Numbered from the stretch's first letter, positions 28,593 through 38,728 are shown. The stretch is DNA of 64,000 bases from Pantoea alfalfae (GCF_019880205.1 NZ_CP082292.1:310001-374000); one strand, 5' to 3'. Made by a program: numbers and translations. Notes: a model not told the origin generated them from the letters alone.

Positions 28593-29356
28593 TTCAGCCT
28601 TTATTAGCCGTTGAAGGCCTGATGATGCGCTTCGGCGGTCTGTTAGCCGTGAACAATGTGGCACTGGAGCTGCGTCCACAGGAGATCGTTTCACTGATTG
28701 GTCCCAACGGTGCCGGTAAAACCACCGTGTTCAACTGCCTGACCGGCTTTTACAAACCCACCGGTGGCACGATCAAACTGCGTGAGCAGCATCTGGAAGG
28801 GTTGCCGGGCCAGAAGATTGCGCGGATGGGCATCGTGCGGACTTTCCAGCACGTGCGTCTGTTCCGTGAGATGACAGTAATTGAGAACCTGCTGGTCGCG
28901 CAGCATCAGCATCTGAAAAGCGGCGTATTTTCCGGCCTGCTGAAAACCCCGGCGTTTCGCCGCAGTGAGAGCGAGGCGCTGGATCGTGCGGCGACCTGGC
29001 TGGAGCGGGTGGGTCTGCTGGATCTGGCGAACCGTCAGGCGGGCAATCTGGCCTATGGTCAGCAGCGCCGTCTGGAGATTGCGCGCTGTATGGTGACGCG
29101 CCCGGAGATTCTGATGCTGGATGAACCGGCGGCGGGTCTTAACCCCAAAGAGACCCACGAGCTGGACGCGCTGATTGCGGAACTGCGTGGTGAACACAAG
29201 GTGTCGGTGCTGCTGATTGAACATGATATGAAGCTGGTGATGGGTATTTCTGACCGTATTTACGTGGTTAATCAGGGAACGCCGCTGGCTAACGGAACGC
29301 CGGAGGAGATTCGTAATAATCCGGATGTCATTCGTGCCTATTTAGGAGAGGCCTGA
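28589..29356 (+). CDS. livG: LivG, branched-chain amino acid ABC ATPase
   Basis: A 255-residue ATP-binding subunit. Walker [10 protein letters not shown] lies near residue 38, the signature [14 protein letters not shown] near 154, Walker [16 protein letters not shown], and the switch histidine in LLIEHDMK. It works as a heterodimer with LivF and is separated from it by one base. Confidence 0.95.
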   Translation: MIQPLLAVEGLMMRFGGLLAVNNVALELRPQEIVSLIGPNGAGKTTVFNCLTGFYKPTGGTIKLREQHLEGLPGQKIARMGIVRTFQHVRLFREMTVIENLLVAQHQHLKSGVFSGLLKTPAFRRSESEALDRAATWLERVGLLDLANRQAGNLAYGQQRRLEIARCMVTRPEILMLDEPAAGLNPKETHELDALIAELRGEHKVSVLLIEHDMKLVMGISDRIYVVNQGTPLANGTPEEIRNNPDVIRAYLGEA

Positions 29357-29357
29357 G

Positions 29358-30071
29358 ATGGCAAATGCGATGTTAACCATTGAGAACGTCAGCGCTCACT
29401 ACGGCAAAATTCAGGCGCTGCACAACGTTAGTCTCTATATCAATCAGGGCGAAATCGTCACCCTGATTGGCGCTAACGGCGCCGGAAAAACCACGCTGCT
29501 GGGCACGCTGTGCGGCGAGCCGCGCGCGACCCAGGGCACCATCACTTTTGATGGCAAAGCCATTACCGACTGGCAAACGGCGCGCATCATGCGTGAAGCG
29601 ATCGCCATCGTGCCAGAGGGACGGCGGGTGTTTTCGCGCATGACGGTGGAAGAGAACCTGGCGATGGGCGGCTTTTTTGCCAGCCGCCCGGAGTATCTGA
29701 CGCGGATTAAGCGCGTGTATGAACTCTTTCCACGGCTGGAGGAGCGTAAAATCCAGCGTGCCGGGACGATGTCAGGCGGCGAACAGCAGATGCTGGCGAT
29801 TGGCCGTGCGCTGATGAGCCAGCCGCGCCTGCTGTTGCTGGATGAGCCGTCGCTGGGACTGGCACCGATCATTATTCAGCAGATCTTCGACACGATTGTG
29901 CAGTTGCGCAGCGAAGGGATGACGATTTTCCTGGTGGAGCAGAATGCCAATCAGGCGCTGAAGCTGGCTGATCGGGGCTATGTGCTGGAGAACGGGCATG
30001 TCGTGCTCGAAGATAGCGGTGCAGCGCTCCTATCCAACGAAGCCGTCCGCAGCGCATACCTCGGCGCTTAA
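29358..30071 (+). CDS. livF: LivF, branched-chain amino acid ABC ATPase
   Basis: A 237-residue ATP-binding subunit. Walker A is GANGAGKTT near residue 37, the signature MSGGEQQMLAIGRALM near 138, Walker B LLLLDEPSLGLAP, and the switch residue lies in VEQNANQAL, with Gln where most ABC ATPases have His, as usual for LivF. It is the last gene of the liv operon. Confidence 0.95.
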   Translation: MANAMLTIENVSAHYGKIQALHNVSLYINQGEIVTLIGANGAGKTTLLGTLCGEPRATQGTITFDGKAITDWQTARIMREAIAIVPEGRRVFSRMTVEENLAMGGFFASRPEYLTRIKRVYELFPRLEERKIQRAGTMSGGEQQMLAIGRALMSQPRLLLLDEPSLGLAPIIIQQIFDTIVQLRSEGMTIFLVEQNANQALKLADRGYVLENGHVVLEDSGAALLSNEAVRSAYLGA

Positions 30072-30350
30072 CCTTTAGAGGCCTGGTTTACTTGCCATTT
30101 CGACACCGGGCAGTGCTCGCATTCCTCACGTACTTCAGTACGCTCCGGATGCTGTGCGCTGGCCGATGCCGAACTGCCTGCGACGCCGACGGCCTTGAGT
30201 GTTGGTTTGAGTGGAGCCGCTGACGGCCTTCGACTTCAGTGAAGTGAAAACCTCAGTAAGGTATTTTCAGCTTCCAGTCGCTCTGCAATTTATGTAACTA
30301 AAAACTGGTATCGCGGGCGTTTTGCCGCCGTGCTGCCAGCGTCCTCTTTT
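30072..30350. repeat. Possible dispersed intergenic repeat after livF
   Basis: The gap from livF to ugpB (404 bases) has no reading frame. Its first part is rich in short palindromes: CGTACTTCAGTACG near 30130-30143, and CTTCGACTTCAGTGAAGT near 30227-30244. The core resembles intergenic repeats I recall from Serratia, Yersinia and Pantoea genomes, but no second copy is in the window. No clear terminator with a T run for livF was seen. The 3' part of the gap holds the ugp promoter. Confidence 0.35.
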
Positions 30351-30362
30351 TCTCAATAAAGC

Positions 30363-30402
30363 CTGTCACCCGCCTGTCATCTTCCTGTTATTAATCCGTC
30401 AT
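30363..30402 (+). promoter_or_regulatory. Tandem Pho boxes upstream of ugpB
   Basis: Four PhoB half-sites sit exactly 11 bases apart: CTGTCAC (30363), CTGTCAT (30374), CTGTTAT (30385) and CCGTCAT (30396), separated by 4-base spacers. This is the PhoB layout of 7-base direct repeats, here enough for two PhoB dimers. The ugp operon should therefore be induced by phosphate starvation, as in E. coli. Confidence 0.88.
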
Positions 30403-30475
30403 TTCCCCGTGTCATGTTACTTCGCGAACCAGAAATCCGTGATTTCACGCGTATTTACCTGCACAGGAAAATTCT

Positions 30476-31792
30476 ATGTCCGTCGTTACCTTTCGTCGTA
30501 GCCTGATGAGCGTGCTGCTCGGTCTGACACTCAGCAGCCATGCCATGGCCGCCACTGAGATTCCTTTCTGGCACTCTATGGAAGGCGAGTTAGGCAAAGA
30601 AGTGGATTCGCTGGCACAGCGTTTTAACCAGACGCATCCCGATTACAAAATTGTTCCGACCTACAAAGGTAACTACGAGCAGAGCCTGGCGGCAGGGATT
30701 GCGGCCGTGCGCAGCGGCAAAGCCCCCGCGGTACTGCAGGTCTATGAAGTCGGTACGGCGACCATGATGGCTTCTAAGGCGATTGTGCCGGTGCATCAGG
30801 TTTTCAAAGATGCTGGCATCCCCTTTGATGAAAAGCAGTTCGTACCAACGGTGGCGGGCTACTACAGCGACAGCAAAGGTCAGCTGATCTCTCAGCCGTT
30901 CAACAGCTCGACGCCGGTGCTCTACTACAACAAAGACGCCTTCAAAAAAGCGGGCCTTAACCCGGATCAACCCCCTAAAACCTGGCAGGAGCTGGCGACG
31001 GATGCCGCCGCACTGCGCAAATCGGGGATGAGCTGTGGCTACGCCAGCGGCTGGCAGGGCTGGATCCAGATTGAAAACTTCAGCGCCTGGCATGCGCTGC
31101 CGGTGGCGACAGAGAACAACGGATTTGATGGGCTCAACGCGGTGCTGGAGTTCAACAAGCCGGTACAGGTTCGTCACATCGACCTGCTGGAAGCGATGAA
31201 CAAAAAAGGGGACTTCACCTACTTTGGCCGCAAAGATGAGTCCACCGCCAAGTTCTACAACGGTGACTGCGGTATCACTACCGCCTCATCCGGATCGCTG
31301 GCTGATATCCGCCACTACGCCAAATTCAACTTCGGCGTCGGCATGATGCCGTATGACGACACCGTGCCGAATGCACCGCAGAACGCCCTGATCGGCGGGG
31401 CCAGCCTGTGGGTGATGAAAGGCAAAGATGCGGCAACCTACAAAGGCGTGGCCGAGTTCATGCAGTTCCTGGCTAAACCGGAAATCGCCGCGGAATGGCA
31501 CCAGAAAACCGGCTATCTGCCGATTACCACCGCCGCCTACGAGCTGACGAAACAGCAGGGCTTCTACGATAAGAATCCGGGTGCAGATATTGCGACCCGC
31601 CAGATGATGAACAAGCCGCCACTGCCGTTCACCAAAGGCATGCGTCTGGGCAACATGCCGCAGATTCGTACCGTGATCGACGAGGAGCTGGAAAGCGTCT
31701 GGACCGGCAAACAGTCGCCGCAAAGCGCGCTGGATAACGCAGTGAAACGCGGCAACGAACTGCTGCGCCGCTTTCAGCAGCAGGTGAAATAA
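30476..31792 (+). CDS. ugpB: UgpB, sn-glycerol-3-phosphate-binding periplasmic protein
   Basis: A 438-residue periplasmic binding protein for glycerol-3-phosphate and glycerophosphodiesters. The signal peptide ends at [13 protein letters not shown]. The mature start [19 protein letters not shown] and blocks such as [15 protein letters not shown] and [17 protein letters not shown] match E. coli UgpB. It heads ugpBAECQ behind tandem Pho boxes. A hairpin after the gene probably sets its higher expression compared with the rest of the operon. Confidence 0.95.
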   Translation: MSVVTFRRSLMSVLLGLTLSSHAMAATEIPFWHSMEGELGKEVDSLAQRFNQTHPDYKIVPTYKGNYEQSLAAGIAAVRSGKAPAVLQVYEVGTATMMASKAIVPVHQVFKDAGIPFDEKQFVPTVAGYYSDSKGQLISQPFNSSTPVLYYNKDAFKKAGLNPDQPPKTWQELATDAAALRKSGMSCGYASGWQGWIQIENFSAWHALPVATENNGFDGLNAVLEFNKPVQVRHIDLLEAMNKKGDFTYFGRKDESTAKFYNGDCGITTASSGSLADIRHYAKFNFGVGMMPYDDTVPNAPQNALIGGASLWVMKGKDAATYKGVAEFMQFLAKPEIAAEWHQKTGYLPITTAAYELTKQQGFYDKNPGADIATRQMMNKPPLPFTKGMRLGNMPQIRTVIDEELESVWTGKQSPQSALDNAVKRGNELLRRFQQQVK

Positions 31793-31802
31793 TCTCTCCT
31801 CT

Positions 31803-31828
31803 GGCCAGCCCAGGCTGGCCCCTCTTTT
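31803..31828 (+). terminator. Hairpin between ugpB and ugpA
   Basis: GGCCAGCC / GGCTGGCC (31803-31810 with 31813-31820) form a GC-rich inverted repeat followed by CCTCTTTTC. It could be a partial terminator or a 3'-end stabiliser for the ugpB message. Confidence 0.55.
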
Positions 31829-31845
31829 CTGACGCCAGGTACGCC

Positions 31846-32733
31846 ATGTCTTCATCCCGTCCGGTTTTTCGCACCAGACTGTTGCCCTATCTTCTGGTGC
31901 TGCCGCAACTGCTGATTACCGCCATCTTCTTTCTCTGGCCTGCCGGTGAAGCGCTGTGGTACTCGCTGCAAAGCCTCGACCCCTTTGGCATCTCCAGCAG
32001 CTTTGTCGGGCTGGAAAACTTCAGACGCCTGTTTGCCGATCCCTACTATCTGGACTCGTTCTGGACCACGATAAAATTCAGCGGCATGGTCACGGTGTTC
32101 GGCATGGTCTTTTCGCTGCTGCTGGCGGCGCTGGTGGATTATGTGGTGCGACTGCGCCGCCTCTATCAGACCCTGCTGCTGCTGCCCTACGCCGTTGCGC
32201 CTGTGGTGGCTGCGGTGCTGTGGATGTTTCTGTTTAACCCCGGTCTGGGCCTGTTCAGCTATCTGCTGAACCACATCGGCTACGACTGGAACTATGCGCA
32301 AAACAGCGGTCAGGCGATGTTCCTGATTGTGCTGGCATCAATCTGGCAGCAGATGAGCTACAACTTCCTGTTCTTTTTTGCCGCCCTGCAATCTATTCCC
32401 AAATCGCTGGTGGAAGCCGCCGCCATTGACGGTGCCGGGCCGGTGCGTCGCTTCTTCAACCTCTCACTGCCGCTGATCACGCCCGTGAGTTTCTTTCTGC
32501 TGGTGGTGAACCTCATCTACGCCTTCTTCGATACCTTCCCGGTGATTGATGCCGCGACCGGCGGCGGGCCGGTGCAGGCGACCACCACGCTGATCTACAA
32601 AATCTATCGTGAAGGCTTTACCGGTCTGGATCTCTCCTCGTCCGCGGCGCAGTCGGTGGTGCTGATGCTGCTGGTCATCGGGCTGACGGTGCTCCAGTTC
32701 CGCTTTGTTGAACGTAAGGTGCAATACCAATGA
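31846..32733 (+). CDS. ugpA: UgpA, glycerol-3-phosphate ABC permease
   Basis: A 295-residue MalF-type permease with six hydrophobic helices. The EAA coupling loop reads [20 protein letters not shown] near residue 189. It overlaps ugpE by 4 bases. It forms the membrane channel with UgpE for phosphate-starvation uptake of glycerol-3-phosphate. Confidence 0.94.
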   Translation: MSSSRPVFRTRLLPYLLVLPQLLITAIFFLWPAGEALWYSLQSLDPFGISSSFVGLENFRRLFADPYYLDSFWTTIKFSGMVTVFGMVFSLLLAALVDYVVRLRRLYQTLLLLPYAVAPVVAAVLWMFLFNPGLGLFSYLLNHIGYDWNYAQNSGQAMFLIVLASIWQQMSYNFLFFFAALQSIPKSLVEAAAIDGAGPVRRFFNLSLPLITPVSFFLLVVNLIYAFFDTFPVIDAATGGGPVQATTTLIYKIYREGFTGLDLSSSAAQSVVLMLLVIGLTVLQFRFVERKVQYQ

Positions 32734-33575
32734 TTGAGAATCGACGCGGGCTGGATATCTTCAGCCACATCGTGCTGGTGCTGGGCGTGCTCACTATCCT
32801 GTTTCCGCTCTATGTCGCCTTTGTGGCGGCGACGCTGGATAACGAGGCGGTCTATCAGGTGCCGATGACGCTGGTGCCCGGTACGCACCTGTGGGAGAAC
32901 ATCTCGCGCATCTGGACCCATGGCGTCAACGGCAGCGGGCCAGCGTTTGGCCTGATGCTGCTCAACAGCATGATCATGGCGCTGGGCATCACCTTCGGCA
33001 AAATCACCGTGTCGATGCTGTCGGCGTTTGCGCTGGTCTGGTTCCGTTTTCCGCTGCGCACGCTCTTTTTCTGGCTGATCTTCATCACCCTGATGCTGCC
33101 GGTAGAGGTGCGTATCTTTCCTACGGTTCAGGTGATTGCCGATCTCAACCTGCTCGACAGCTACAGCGGATTAACCCTGCCACTGATGGCATCGGCAACC
33201 GCGACCTTTCTGTTCCGCCAGTTCTTTATGTCACTGCCGGATGAGCTGGTGGAAGCGGCGCGCATCGACGGTGCCAGCGCGATGCGCTTCTTTATCGACA
33301 TTGTTCTGCCGCTGTCAAAAACCAATCTGGCGGCGCTGTTTGTCATCACCTTTATCTACGGCTGGAACCAGTATCTCTGGCCGCTGCTGATTATCAATGA
33401 CGCCAGCCTCGGCACGGCGGTGGCAGGGATCAAAAGCATGATCTCCTCCAGCGGTTCGCCGACCCAGTGGAACGAAGTGATGGCGGCAATGTTATTAACC
33501 CTGATCCCACCGCTGGTGGTGGTGTTAGTCATGCAGCGTGCCTTTGTGCGCGGTCTGGTTGAGAGTGAGAAATAA
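32730..33575 (+). CDS. ugpE: UgpE, glycerol-3-phosphate ABC permease
   Basis: A 281-residue MalG-type permease with six helices. The coupling loop [20 protein letters not shown] lies near residue 175. The N-terminus [20 protein letters not shown] matches E. coli UgpE. It overlaps ugpA by 4 bases and is followed by ugpC after one base. Confidence 0.94.
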   Translation: MIENRRGLDIFSHIVLVLGVLTILFPLYVAFVAATLDNEAVYQVPMTLVPGTHLWENISRIWTHGVNGSGPAFGLMLLNSMIMALGITFGKITVSMLSAFALVWFRFPLRTLFFWLIFITLMLPVEVRIFPTVQVIADLNLLDSYSGLTLPLMASATATFLFRQFFMSLPDELVEAARIDGASAMRFFIDIVLPLSKTNLAALFVITFIYGWNQYLWPLLIINDASLGTAVAGIKSMISSSGSPTQWNEVMAAMLLTLIPPLVVVLVMQRAFVRGLVESEK

Positions 33576-33576
33576 G

Positions 33577-34650
33577 ATGGCAGGCGTAACCCTTCAGGCA
33601 GTAACCAAGTCCTACGATGGCAAAAATCAGATCATTCAGCCGCTGAACGTCACCATCAATGACGGCGAATTTATGGTGATGGTCGGGCCGTCCGGCTGCG
33701 GCAAATCGACCCTGCTGCGCATGGTGGCCGGACTGGAGCGCGTCAGCTCCGGCGATATCTATATCGACAACCGGCGCGTCACTCAGGAAGAGCCGAAAGA
33801 TCGCGGCATTGCGATGGTGTTCCAGAACTACGCGCTCTATCCCCATATGTCGGTAGAGGAGAACATGGCCTATGGCCTGAAAATCCGCGGTATGGGCAAA
33901 GAGCAGATTCGCCAGCGGGTACTTGAAACGGCGCGCAGTCTGGAGCTGGATCACCTGCTGATGCGGCGGCCTCGCGAGCTGTCTGGCGGACAGCGCCAGC
34001 GCGTGGCGATGGGGCGCGCCATCGTACGTGAACCGGCAGTGTTTCTGTTTGATGAGCCGTTGTCGAATCTTGATGCCCGCCTGCGGGTGCAGATGCGGCT
34101 GGAACTGCAACAGCTGCATCGCCGCTTACAGACCACCAGCCTCTATGTCACGCATGATCAGGTGGAGGCGATGACGCTGGCGCAGCGGGTGATGGTAATG
34201 AACAAAGGGGTGGTCGAGCAGCTTGGCACGCCGGTTGAGGTGTATGAACGTCCCGCCAGCCAGTTTGTTGCCTCGTTTATCGGCGCGCCTGCCATGAACC
34301 TGCTGAAAGGACAGTTCAGCAGCGACGGATCGCGCTTTGACCTCGACGCCTCGCATGCCCTGCCGCTCAGCGACACAAAAGCGAAATGGGCCAACCGGCC
34401 GGTGGTGCTGGGCATCCGGCCAGAGCACATCCGGCTCAGTAGCCGCGAGCAGGGCGGCGTGCCGCTGCGGGTCGATACGCTGGAGATGCTGGGTGCCGAT
34501 AATCTGGCCCATGGTCGCATCGGTGACACGCCACTGGTGGTACGCTTAGCCCACAGCGAACGGCCGCAGCCAGGCAGTACGCTGTGGCTGCATCTGCCGT
34601 CAGATGCGTTACACTTCTTCGATTCAACTCATGGAAAGCGTCTGGAATGA
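33577..34650 (+). CDS. ugpC: UgpC, glycerol-3-phosphate ABC ATPase
   Basis: A 357-residue MalK-type ATPase. Walker [10 protein letters not shown] is at 37-45, the signature [16 protein letters not shown] near 134, Walker [14 protein letters not shown], and a C-terminal OB-like regulatory domain includes [10 protein letters not shown]. The start at 33577 lies one base after the ugpE stop; an in-frame start at 33538 would overlap ugpE and is not family-like. It overlaps ugpQ by 4 bases (ATGA). Confidence 0.94.
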   Translation: MAGVTLQAVTKSYDGKNQIIQPLNVTINDGEFMVMVGPSGCGKSTLLRMVAGLERVSSGDIYIDNRRVTQEEPKDRGIAMVFQNYALYPHMSVEENMAYGLKIRGMGKEQIRQRVLETARSLELDHLLMRRPRELSGGQRQRVAMGRAIVREPAVFLFDEPLSNLDARLRVQMRLELQQLHRRLQTTSLYVTHDQVEAMTLAQRVMVMNKGVVEQLGTPVEVYERPASQFVASFIGAPAMNLLKGQFSSDGSRFDLDASHALPLSDTKAKWANRPVVLGIRPEHIRLSSREQGGVPLRVDTLEMLGADNLAHGRIGDTPLVVRLAHSERPQPGSTLWLHLPSDALHFFDSTHGKRLE

Positions 34651-35390
34651 GCACACAACACTGGCCTTATCCCCGCATCGTCGCCCATCGTGGCGGCGGT
34701 AAACTGGCACCAGAAAACACGCTGGCCGCGATCGACACTGGCGCGAAGTATGGTCATCAGATGATTGAATTTGATGCCAAATTATCGGCGGATGCGCAGA
34801 TCTTCCTGCTGCATGACGACACGCTGGATCGCACCAGTAACGGCTGGGGCGTCGCGGGTCAGCTGCCGTGGGAGAAGCTGTCGCAGCTCGACGCGGGCAG
34901 CTGGTTTGGCAACGCGTTTACCGGCGAGAAGCTGGCGCGGCTGGATGAAGTCGCGGCCCGCTGTCGTCAGCATCAGATGATGGTGAACATCGAAATCAAA
35001 CCGACCACCGGCAGTGACGCCGAAACCGGACGCGCCGTGGCGCAGGCTGCCGCGATCCTGTGGCAGGGTCAGACCGCACCGTTGCTCTCTTCGTTCTCTT
35101 TTGAAGCACTGGAAGCGGCGATGCAGGTCGAGCCAGGGCTGCCGCGTGGCCTGCTGTCGCACAGCTGGGATCCACAGTGGCAGGAAAAAACCACGGCGCT
35201 GGCGTGCGTATCCATCCACCTCAACCATAAAGTGCTGACTGCGGAGCGGGTTGCAGAGCTGAAAAGTGCGGGCCTGAAGATTCTGGTCTATACCGTGAAC
35301 AGCCCGGACCGGGCGCGGGAATTGCTGACGTGGGGCGTCGATGCCATCTGTACCGACAGCATCGACATCATTGGCCCCGATTTTCATTAG
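34647..35390 (+). CDS. ugpQ: UgpQ, cytoplasmic glycerophosphodiester phosphodiesterase
   Basis: A 247-residue GDPD-family TIM-barrel enzyme that hydrolyses glycerophosphodiesters taken up by UgpBAEC to glycerol-3-phosphate and alcohols. The active-site motifs [15 protein letters not shown] (catalytic His) and [16 protein letters not shown] (second His) are intact. It has no signal peptide, which fits the cytoplasmic enzyme. Its start overlaps the ugpC stop, and its end overlaps yhhA on the other strand by 4 bases. Confidence 0.94.
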   Translation: MSTQHWPYPRIVAHRGGGKLAPENTLAAIDTGAKYGHQMIEFDAKLSADAQIFLLHDDTLDRTSNGWGVAGQLPWEKLSQLDAGSWFGNAFTGEKLARLDEVAARCRQHQMMVNIEIKPTTGSDAETGRAVAQAAAILWQGQTAPLLSSFSFEALEAAMQVEPGLPRGLLSHSWDPQWQEKTTALACVSIHLNHKVLTAERVAELKSAGLKILVYTVNSPDRARELLTWGVDAICTDSIDIIGPDFH

Positions 35391-35674
35391 TTCTGATTCG
35401 GACTCTGGTTCTGCTGGCCCGGCTGTGTGGTTATCACCCGCTGTTGGGCGCTGTTGCGCTGCTCCTGCATTTTACGCTGCATGTCCTGCGTCTGACGCTG
35501 CTGATCCTGGCGCAGCTTCAGCTGTTGCTGCTGTTGCTGGCTCTGCATCTGCGACTGCATCCGCTGCTGGCTCGGGTTATAGCCCGGTTTATTTGGATCG
35601 TTGGTGCTGTTCAGCGTGTTCGCCTGACTGGCGAAAGGCAGCAGGGCGGCTAAAACAATCATCCACTTTTTCAT
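35387..35674 (-). CDS. yhhA: YhhA, DUF2756 glutamine-rich exported protein
   Basis: A 95-residue protein with a signal peptide ([18 protein letters not shown]) and a very Gln/Arg-rich, probably helical, mature part ending in [10 protein letters not shown]. It matches the DUF2756 family and the E. coli YhhA position between ugpQ and ggt. The function is unknown. The start at 35674 follows GGAAGGAGC; the frame is open to 35725 without a better site. Confidence 0.85.
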   Translation of the reverse strand: MKKWMIVLAALLPFASQANTLNSTNDPNKPGYNPSQQRMQSQMQSQQQQQQLKLRQDQQRQTQDMQRKMQEQRNSAQQRVITTQPGQQNQSPNQN

Positions 35675-35882
35675 CTTTGCTCCTTCCTTTATCGCGACAG
35701 GTTTTTTGGGTGCACAACGGCGCACACCGATATCAGGGTCGCACCCATAAGTTTACGCGATATCACAGACCTTACTTTCCGATCTATTCCTGATTTGACT
35801 TAACCCCGGTTATTTTGCTGTATTTGTAGGCACTTGCAGAAATGATAAAAAAATGTAAATAACAACATGGGATGGTGGCAGG

Positions 35883-37634
35883 ATGAAAATGCAGCAGACA
35901 GTGCGTCAGCTTAGCTGGTCGCTGGTGATGAGCTTTACCATGGTGGCAGGCACTTATGCCGCGCCCACTCAGGCACCACCGGTCTCCTACGGCGTGGACA
36001 GTGATACCTTTCACCCGGTAAAAGCGCAGCACGGCATGGTAGCGTCGGTGGATGCGCTTGCAACCCAGGTGGGCGTGGAAATTCTGCGTCAGGGCGGTAA
36101 TGCGGTAGATGCCGCGGTCGCCGTGGGCTTTGCGCTGGCTGTGACCCATCCGCAGGCGGGCAACCTGGGCGGCGGCGGCTTTATGCTGCTGCGCACTGCC
36201 TCTGGCCGCGCGACCGCTATCGATTTCCGTGAAATGGCACCGGGCCATGCGTCGCGCGATATGTTTCTGGATAAGCAGGGCAACGCCGACAGTAAGCTGT
36301 CGCTGACGTCACACCTTGCTTCCGGCACGCCGGGCACCGTTGCCGGACTGGCGCTGGCTGCGCAGAAATATGGCACCCTGCCGCTGAGCACGCTGCTGGC
36401 ACCAGCGATCAAACTGGCGCGTGACGGTATTCCGGTCAACGATGCGCTGGCGGATGACCTGAAGACCTACGGCAAAGAAGTGTTGATCACCCATCCGAAC
36501 AGTAAAGCGATTTTCTATAAACCGGACGGCACGCCGTGGCAGAAGGGCGATCGGCTGGTGCAGAAAAACCTGGCCCACAGCCTGCAACTGATTGCCCGTC
36601 AGGGACCGGATGCGTTTTACAAAGGTGAAATCGCGGATGAGATCGCCGGCGAGATGGCGCAGCATGGCGGCCTGATCAACAAAGCTGATCTGGCGGCCTA
36701 TCGTGCGGTCGAGCGAACGCCTGTCAGCGGAACATACCGTGGCTATGAAGTCTTCTCTATGCCGCCGCCGTCATCCGGTGGTATCCACATCGTGCAGATC
36801 CTCAATATCCTGGAGAACTTCGATCTGGCGAAGATGGGCTTTGGCAGTGCTGACGCCATGCAGGTGATGGCAGAAGCGGAGAAATATGCCTACGCGGACC
36901 GCTCGGAATATCTTGGCGATCCCGATTTCGTGAAGGTACCGTGGCAGGCGCTGACCAGTAAAGCCTATGCCAAAACGCTGGCGCAGCAGATCGATGTAGC
37001 AAAGGCGCGCCCTTCCAGCGAGATCAAGCCCGGTAAGCTCGAACCTTACGAAAGTAATCAGACCACCCATTTCTCGGTGGTGGATAAGCAGGGCAATGCC
37101 GTTGCGGTAACCTATACCCTTAACACCTATTTCGGCAGCGGAATTGTGGCGGGCAAGAGTGGCATCCTGATGAATAATGAGATGGATGACTTCTCTGCCA
37201 AGCCAGGCACGCCAAATGTCTACGGGCTGGTCGGCGGGGAAGCGAATGCGGTGCAACCGGCGAAACGTCCGTTGTCATCGATGTCGCCGACTATCGTCGC
37301 CAAAGGGGGCAAAACCTGGCTGGTGACCGGCAGTCCTGGCGGCAGCCGCATTATCACCACGGTATTGCAGATGGTGGTTAACAGCATCGATTTCGGGATG
37401 AATGTGGCGGAAGCCACCAATGCGCCGCGCTTCCATCATCAGTGGCTGCCGGATCAGCTGCGGGTGGAGAAGGGCTTCAGTCCCGATACGCTGCGTCTGC
37501 TGGAAACCAAAGGTCAGCATGTGAAGGTACTTCCGTCGATGGGCAGTACGCAGAGCATCATGATCGGGCCGGATGGCATGCTCTACGGCGCTTCCGATCC
37601 GCGCAGCATCGATGATTTGAGTGCGGGTTATTGA
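35883..37634 (+). CDS. ggt: Ggt, periplasmic gamma-glutamyltranspeptidase
   Basis: A 583-residue Ntn hydrolase that cleaves glutathione and other gamma-glutamyl compounds in the periplasm. A signal peptide ends near TYAAPTQ. The proenzyme self-cleaves before the catalytic Thr394 in NQTTHFSVVD to give large and small subunits. The GSPGGSRIITTVLQ oxyanion-region glycines near residue 483 are intact. GGCAGG precedes the ATG. Confidence 0.95.
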   Translation: MKMQQTVRQLSWSLVMSFTMVAGTYAAPTQAPPVSYGVDSDTFHPVKAQHGMVASVDALATQVGVEILRQGGNAVDAAVAVGFALAVTHPQAGNLGGGGFMLLRTASGRATAIDFREMAPGHASRDMFLDKQGNADSKLSLTSHLASGTPGTVAGLALAAQKYGTLPLSTLLAPAIKLARDGIPVNDALADDLKTYGKEVLITHPNSKAIFYKPDGTPWQKGDRLVQKNLAHSLQLIARQGPDAFYKGEIADEIAGEMAQHGGLINKADLAAYRAVERTPVSGTYRGYEVFSMPPPSSGGIHIVQILNILENFDLAKMGFGSADAMQVMAEAEKYAYADRSEYLGDPDFVKVPWQALTSKAYAKTLAQQIDVAKARPSSEIKPGKLEPYESNQTTHFSVVDKQGNAVAVTYTLNTYFGSGIVAGKSGILMNNEMDDFSAKPGTPNVYGLVGGEANAVQPAKRPLSSMSPTIVAKGGKTWLVTGSPGGSRIITTVLQMVVNSIDFGMNVAEATNAPRFHHQWLPDQLRVEKGFSPDTLRLLETKGQHVKVLPSMGSTQSIMIGPDGMLYGASDPRSIDDLSAGY

Positions 37635-37695
37635 GATTTGAGACTGCTGACAAACTCAAACCCGGGTGAATCTGACAGCAATAAATAAGCTTAAC

Positions 37696-37808
37696 GCGCA
37701 GGGAACTGGGTCAGAAGAGGAAAGCGTCCCGCGCCAGGACGGCGCGGGCCGAGCATGTCATGGATGACGGCTTTTGCGTCTTTCCGATCTGACCCTGTTT
37801 CCTGCGCA
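37696..37808. repeat. Intergenic inverted-repeat element, copy 2
   Basis: The reverse complement of this segment shares with copy 1 (6639-6821) the blocks GGTCAGATCGGAAAG, GCTCGGCCCGCGC, GCGGGACGCTTTCCTC, TCTGACC and the flanking CCTGCGC, in the same order. It is about 70 bases shorter, lacking the middle hairpins of copy 1. The ends GGGTCAGA and TCTGACCC form the inverted repeat. It lies between ggt and yhhY, a convergent pair, with no gene in the gap. Confidence 0.7.
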
Positions 37809-37885
37809 GCCGCTAACTGACAGCGAACCTTGTCAGGGTTTATCAGCAGAAAGGGCGCCTTCGGTGCTCTTTCTGCTTCCACACG

Positions 37886-38380
37886 TCAGGCTTTAACCCG
37901 CGCCATATAATGCGCGTCAATCAGTTCACCGTGTCGCATTGCGAAGCCTTTTGCCGTTCCCTCAATCTCAAACCCGAAACGCTGATACAGGGCGATAGCC
38001 GGGCCATTATCCACGAACACCGTCAGCTCCATTCGGCTCACCTGTAGCCAGTTGTCACATAACGAGACCATTTCACGCATGAGTGCAGTACCGACGCCTC
38101 GCTGCCGGTAGCGTTCATCCACGCCCATCCCCAGCGAGGCGACGTGACGGCGTCTGGGACGTGCTACTGCGTCCAGCGCACACTGGCCTACAACCTCTTC
38201 GTCGATACAGGCCACCAGCAGATGCGAATGGGGCGGTGGTGTAGCGAGGCGGGTCTGCCACATCTGTAGCGATGAGTGAGGCAGATGCAGCGTGCTGGCC
38301 TGGGTATCTGGCTGACTGTAAATCCTGTGCAGCGCAGCAGCATCTTCTGGCATGACGTGGCGGACAACTATTTCACTCAT
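37886..38380 (-). CDS. yhhY: YhhY (AaaT), L-amino acid N-acetyltransferase
   Basis: A 164-residue GNAT acetyltransferase that acetylates L-amino acids such as phenylalanine and methionine in E. coli. The acetyl-CoA loop RQRGVGTALMREMV lies around residues 95-108, followed by ELTVFVDNGPAIALYQRFGF and a C-terminal DAHYMARVKA. The start at 38380 follows AAAGGAGAG; an in-frame start at 38428 has no such site. It is divergent from ryhB, as in E. coli. Confidence 0.92.
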   Translation of the reverse strand: MSEIVVRHVMPEDAAALHRIYSQPDTQASTLHLPHSSLQMWQTRLATPPPHSHLLVACIDEEVVGQCALDAVARPRRRHVASLGMGVDERYRQRGVGTALMREMVSLCDNWLQVSRMELTVFVDNGPAIALYQRFGFEIEGTAKGFAMRHGELIDAHYMARVKA

Positions 38381-38476
38381 GGTCTCTCCTTTAGTCCATA
38401 AAAACCTTTTAAACATCAAGGTATTCACCGCGTTAATCAGGGTAAAAAATGTGAAAAGAACTTTACAGACGCGAAT

Positions 38477-38495
38477 GATAATGATTATTATTGCT
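38477..38495 (+). promoter_or_regulatory. Fur box over the ryhB promoter
   Basis: GATAATGATTATTATTGCT matches about 14 of 19 positions of the Fur consensus and overlaps the likely ryhB -10 TATTAT (38486-38491). Iron-bound Fur would block RyhB synthesis, as in E. coli. Confidence 0.85.
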
Positions 38496-38497
38496 AT

Positions 38498-38593
38498 GCG
38501 TTTCCGGGAGGTCGCCCGACAGCCTGGAAAAGCACGACATTGCTCACATTGCTTCCAGTATTATTTCGCCAGCTTAGATGCTGGCTTTTTTTT
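38498..38593 (+). ncRNA. ryhB: RyhB small regulatory RNA
   Basis: The 35-base core at 38529-38563, containing the seed and Hfq region with CACATTGCTTCCAG, appears identical to E. coli RyhB. It is followed by a terminator GCCAGC / GCTGGC (38568-38573 with 38580-38585) and eight T. A start near 38498 fits the -10 at 38486-38491 and gives about 96 nt, close to the 90 nt of E. coli. RyhB pairs with mRNAs for iron-using proteins under iron starvation. The 5' arm before the core has diverged. The yhhY-ryhB order is kept, but yhhX, expected next, is missing. Confidence 0.95.
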
Positions 38594-38728
38594 GCCTGCA
38601 CTCCTTCAATCCTTTTCAGCCACTGCGTCGCACTCATTCAATGAATTTGAAAAGAGGCGTGAAGTTTTTCAGCTATCAATCAAACCGCCTCAGGGACACA
38701 CTATAAAAAACATTGAGGAGATTTGAAC

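Noticed and set aside
37836-37885. Hairpin with CAGAAAG/CTTTCTG after yhhY considered as a terminator
   Set aside because: The stem contains mismatches and no T run follows on the minus strand, so I did not list it as a terminator.
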